Of a DNA stretch of 6,449 nucleotides, positions 5,573-6,449 are shown in pieces. Source of the stretch: an uncultured Verrucomicrobiota bacterium (GTDB taxonomy: Bacteria > Verrucomicrobiota > Kiritimatiellia > RFP12 > UBA1067); the NCBI GenBank assembly GCA_946631535.1, contig CAMPAF010000177.1:1-6449 (forward strand), given 5' to 3'. Within the stretch, counting starts at the first letter, position 1, and every line of letters starts with the position of its first letter. The notes under the pieces were generated by a model. The model saw only the letters and a list, made by a program, of their open reading frames with translations, searched no databases and was not told the DNA's origin. Position numbers and translations under genes: made by a program.

Positions 5573-6449
5573 GCCAACGTATTTTCATCAGTAGCGTCCA
5601 ACGCGAGTTCGCAAAGGAACGCAAGGCGCTCGCCGAGTATGTGCGCAAGGACGCGATACTCGGGCGATTCTTTGATGTGTTCCTTTTCGAGGAAGTCCCA
5701 GCGCAAGAGCGAAAGGCCGACGGAGTCTATTTGGCGGAAGTTGACACATGCGACATCTACCTCGGCATATTTGGCCACACATACGGTAATGTCGATTCAT
5801 CCGGCGTTTCGGCGACAGAACGCGAATATCTGCGGGCGGCCAAAAAGCACAAGCCGCGCATTTGTTTCGTCGACAAGTCGATTGCCGACACTGATCCGCG
5901 GCAGGCCGCGTTCATTTCCCGCGTCAATGAAGATGTCGTTCGCAAGGGCTTCGTCGGCTACGATGGCCTGCGCACTGCCGTTTACGCCTCGCTCGCCAAA
6001 TATCTGGAGGACAAGGGTCTCATAAGCGTACTTCCGTTCGATTGTTCAAATTCCGCCAATGTCCAACTGAAGGATCTCGCCATATCCAAGATGCGCCAAT
6101 TTGTCAAAGAGGCGCGCATTGAGCGCAAGTGGAATGTCCCTGCGAACGCAACGCCTGTCAAGATTCTGGAAGCGTTGCGTTTGGTTGACGACAATGGCCA
6201 CATTCTCAATCCGGCGGCGTTACTGTTTGGAAAAGACCCGCAACGTTTCTTCCCCGCGTCATGTGTCAAGTGCGCGTGGTTTCTGACCGACCGTGTTGAA
6301 AAACCGATGGCCGACCATCAGATATACACCGGCGATATCTTCAAGATGGTTGATGACGCGACTTTCTTTGTCATGTCGCACATCAGCAATCAAATCGGCC
6401 CGCACGATGCGGCAGACAGCGCGGCGGCGACGTCGCGGTTTGAACTTCC
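5569..6449 (+). CDS. DUF4062 domain protein, probably with C-terminal AlbA_2/RecG-like ATPase region (3' end outside window)
   Basis: The frame is open from ATG 5569 to the end of the window (293 complete codons); GGAG at 5558-5561 gives 7-base spacing. Residues 4-150 are a DUF4062 domain: RIFISSVQREFAKER (4-18), FLFEEVPAQ (38-46), CDIYLGIFGHTYG (61-73) and SATEREY (81-87), an alpha/beta Rossmann-like domain often found on NTPases and predicted conflict proteins. A helical linker follows, then NPAALLFGKDPQRFFP (214-229) and VKCAWF (233-238), typical of the linker before a HATPase_c_4/RecG-like C-terminal ATPase domain in DUF4062 fusion proteins; the ATPase motif itself (EAxxNAxxHRDY-like) would lie outside. 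Function is unknown; a defence or stress-sensing role is inference from the family's usual setting and from the surrounding remnants. The lower GC than the left genes suggests acquisition. Confidence 0.82.
   Translation, partial: MSQRIFISSVQREFAKERKALAEYVRKDAILGRFFDVFLFEEVPAQERKADGVYLAEVDTCDIYLGIFGHTYGNVDSSGVSATEREYLRAAKKHKPRICFVDKSIADTDPRQAAFISRVNEDVVRKGFVGYDGLRTAVYASLAKYLEDKGLISVLPFDCSNSANVQLKDLAISKMRQFVKEARIERKWNVPANATPVKILEALRLVDDNGHILNPAALLFGKDPQRFFPASCVKCAWFLTDRVEKPMADHQIYTGDIFKMVDDATFFVMSHISNQIGPHDAADSAAATSRFEL

Overview
The window looks like a high-GC bacterial chromosome segment. The best taxonomic guess is the PVC superphylum (Kiritimatiellota/Lentisphaerota/Planctomycetota-like). 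This rests on the type of Gfo/Idh/MocA oxidoreductase, on a secreted HzsA-related c-type cytochrome with a 'PILDRRCVSCH' second haem site, and on an aspartate carbamoyltransferase with a divergent carbamoyl-phosphate loop. The assignment is inferred from protein style and not from a marker gene.

Left part (1-4916): four genes on the + strand, tightly packed. They are the C-terminal part of a Gfo/Idh/MocA-family oxidoreductase (cut by the window start), an aspartate carbamoyltransferase (pyrB), a DUF975 integral membrane protein, and a 750-residue exported HzsA-related protein (beta-propeller-like repeats, HZS-alpha middle domain, two CXXCH haem sites). Gaps are 43 bp, 3 bp and a 4-bp overlap, so at least pyrB, DUF975 and the HzsA-like gene look like one transcription unit. 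The functions do not form an obvious pathway.

Middle part (4917-5568): an AT-richer junk or junction region, with about 45% GC in the sampled line 5221-5280 against about 75% in 3841-3900. It holds remnants of accessory genes: the first ~30 residues of a TOTE-conflict-system primase/helicase (4952-5104), the first ~31 residues of a DUF4062 protein (from 5365), and, in another reading frame, the C-terminal core of a YhcG/DUF1016-type PD-(D/E)XK nuclease (about 5450-5572). It also has a clean extended -10 promoter element, a 12-bp palindrome and an unrecognised 40-codon ORF.

Right part (5569-6449, running off the window): an apparently intact DUF4062 protein. Its second half matches the linker region of DUF4062-ATPase (AlbA_2/RecG-like HATPase_c_4) proteins; the ATPase domain itself would lie beyond the window. 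It overlaps the nuclease remnant by ATGA. The region from about 4950 rightwards therefore looks like the edge of an accessory or defence-type island that has turned over repeatedly next to a stable housekeeping operon.
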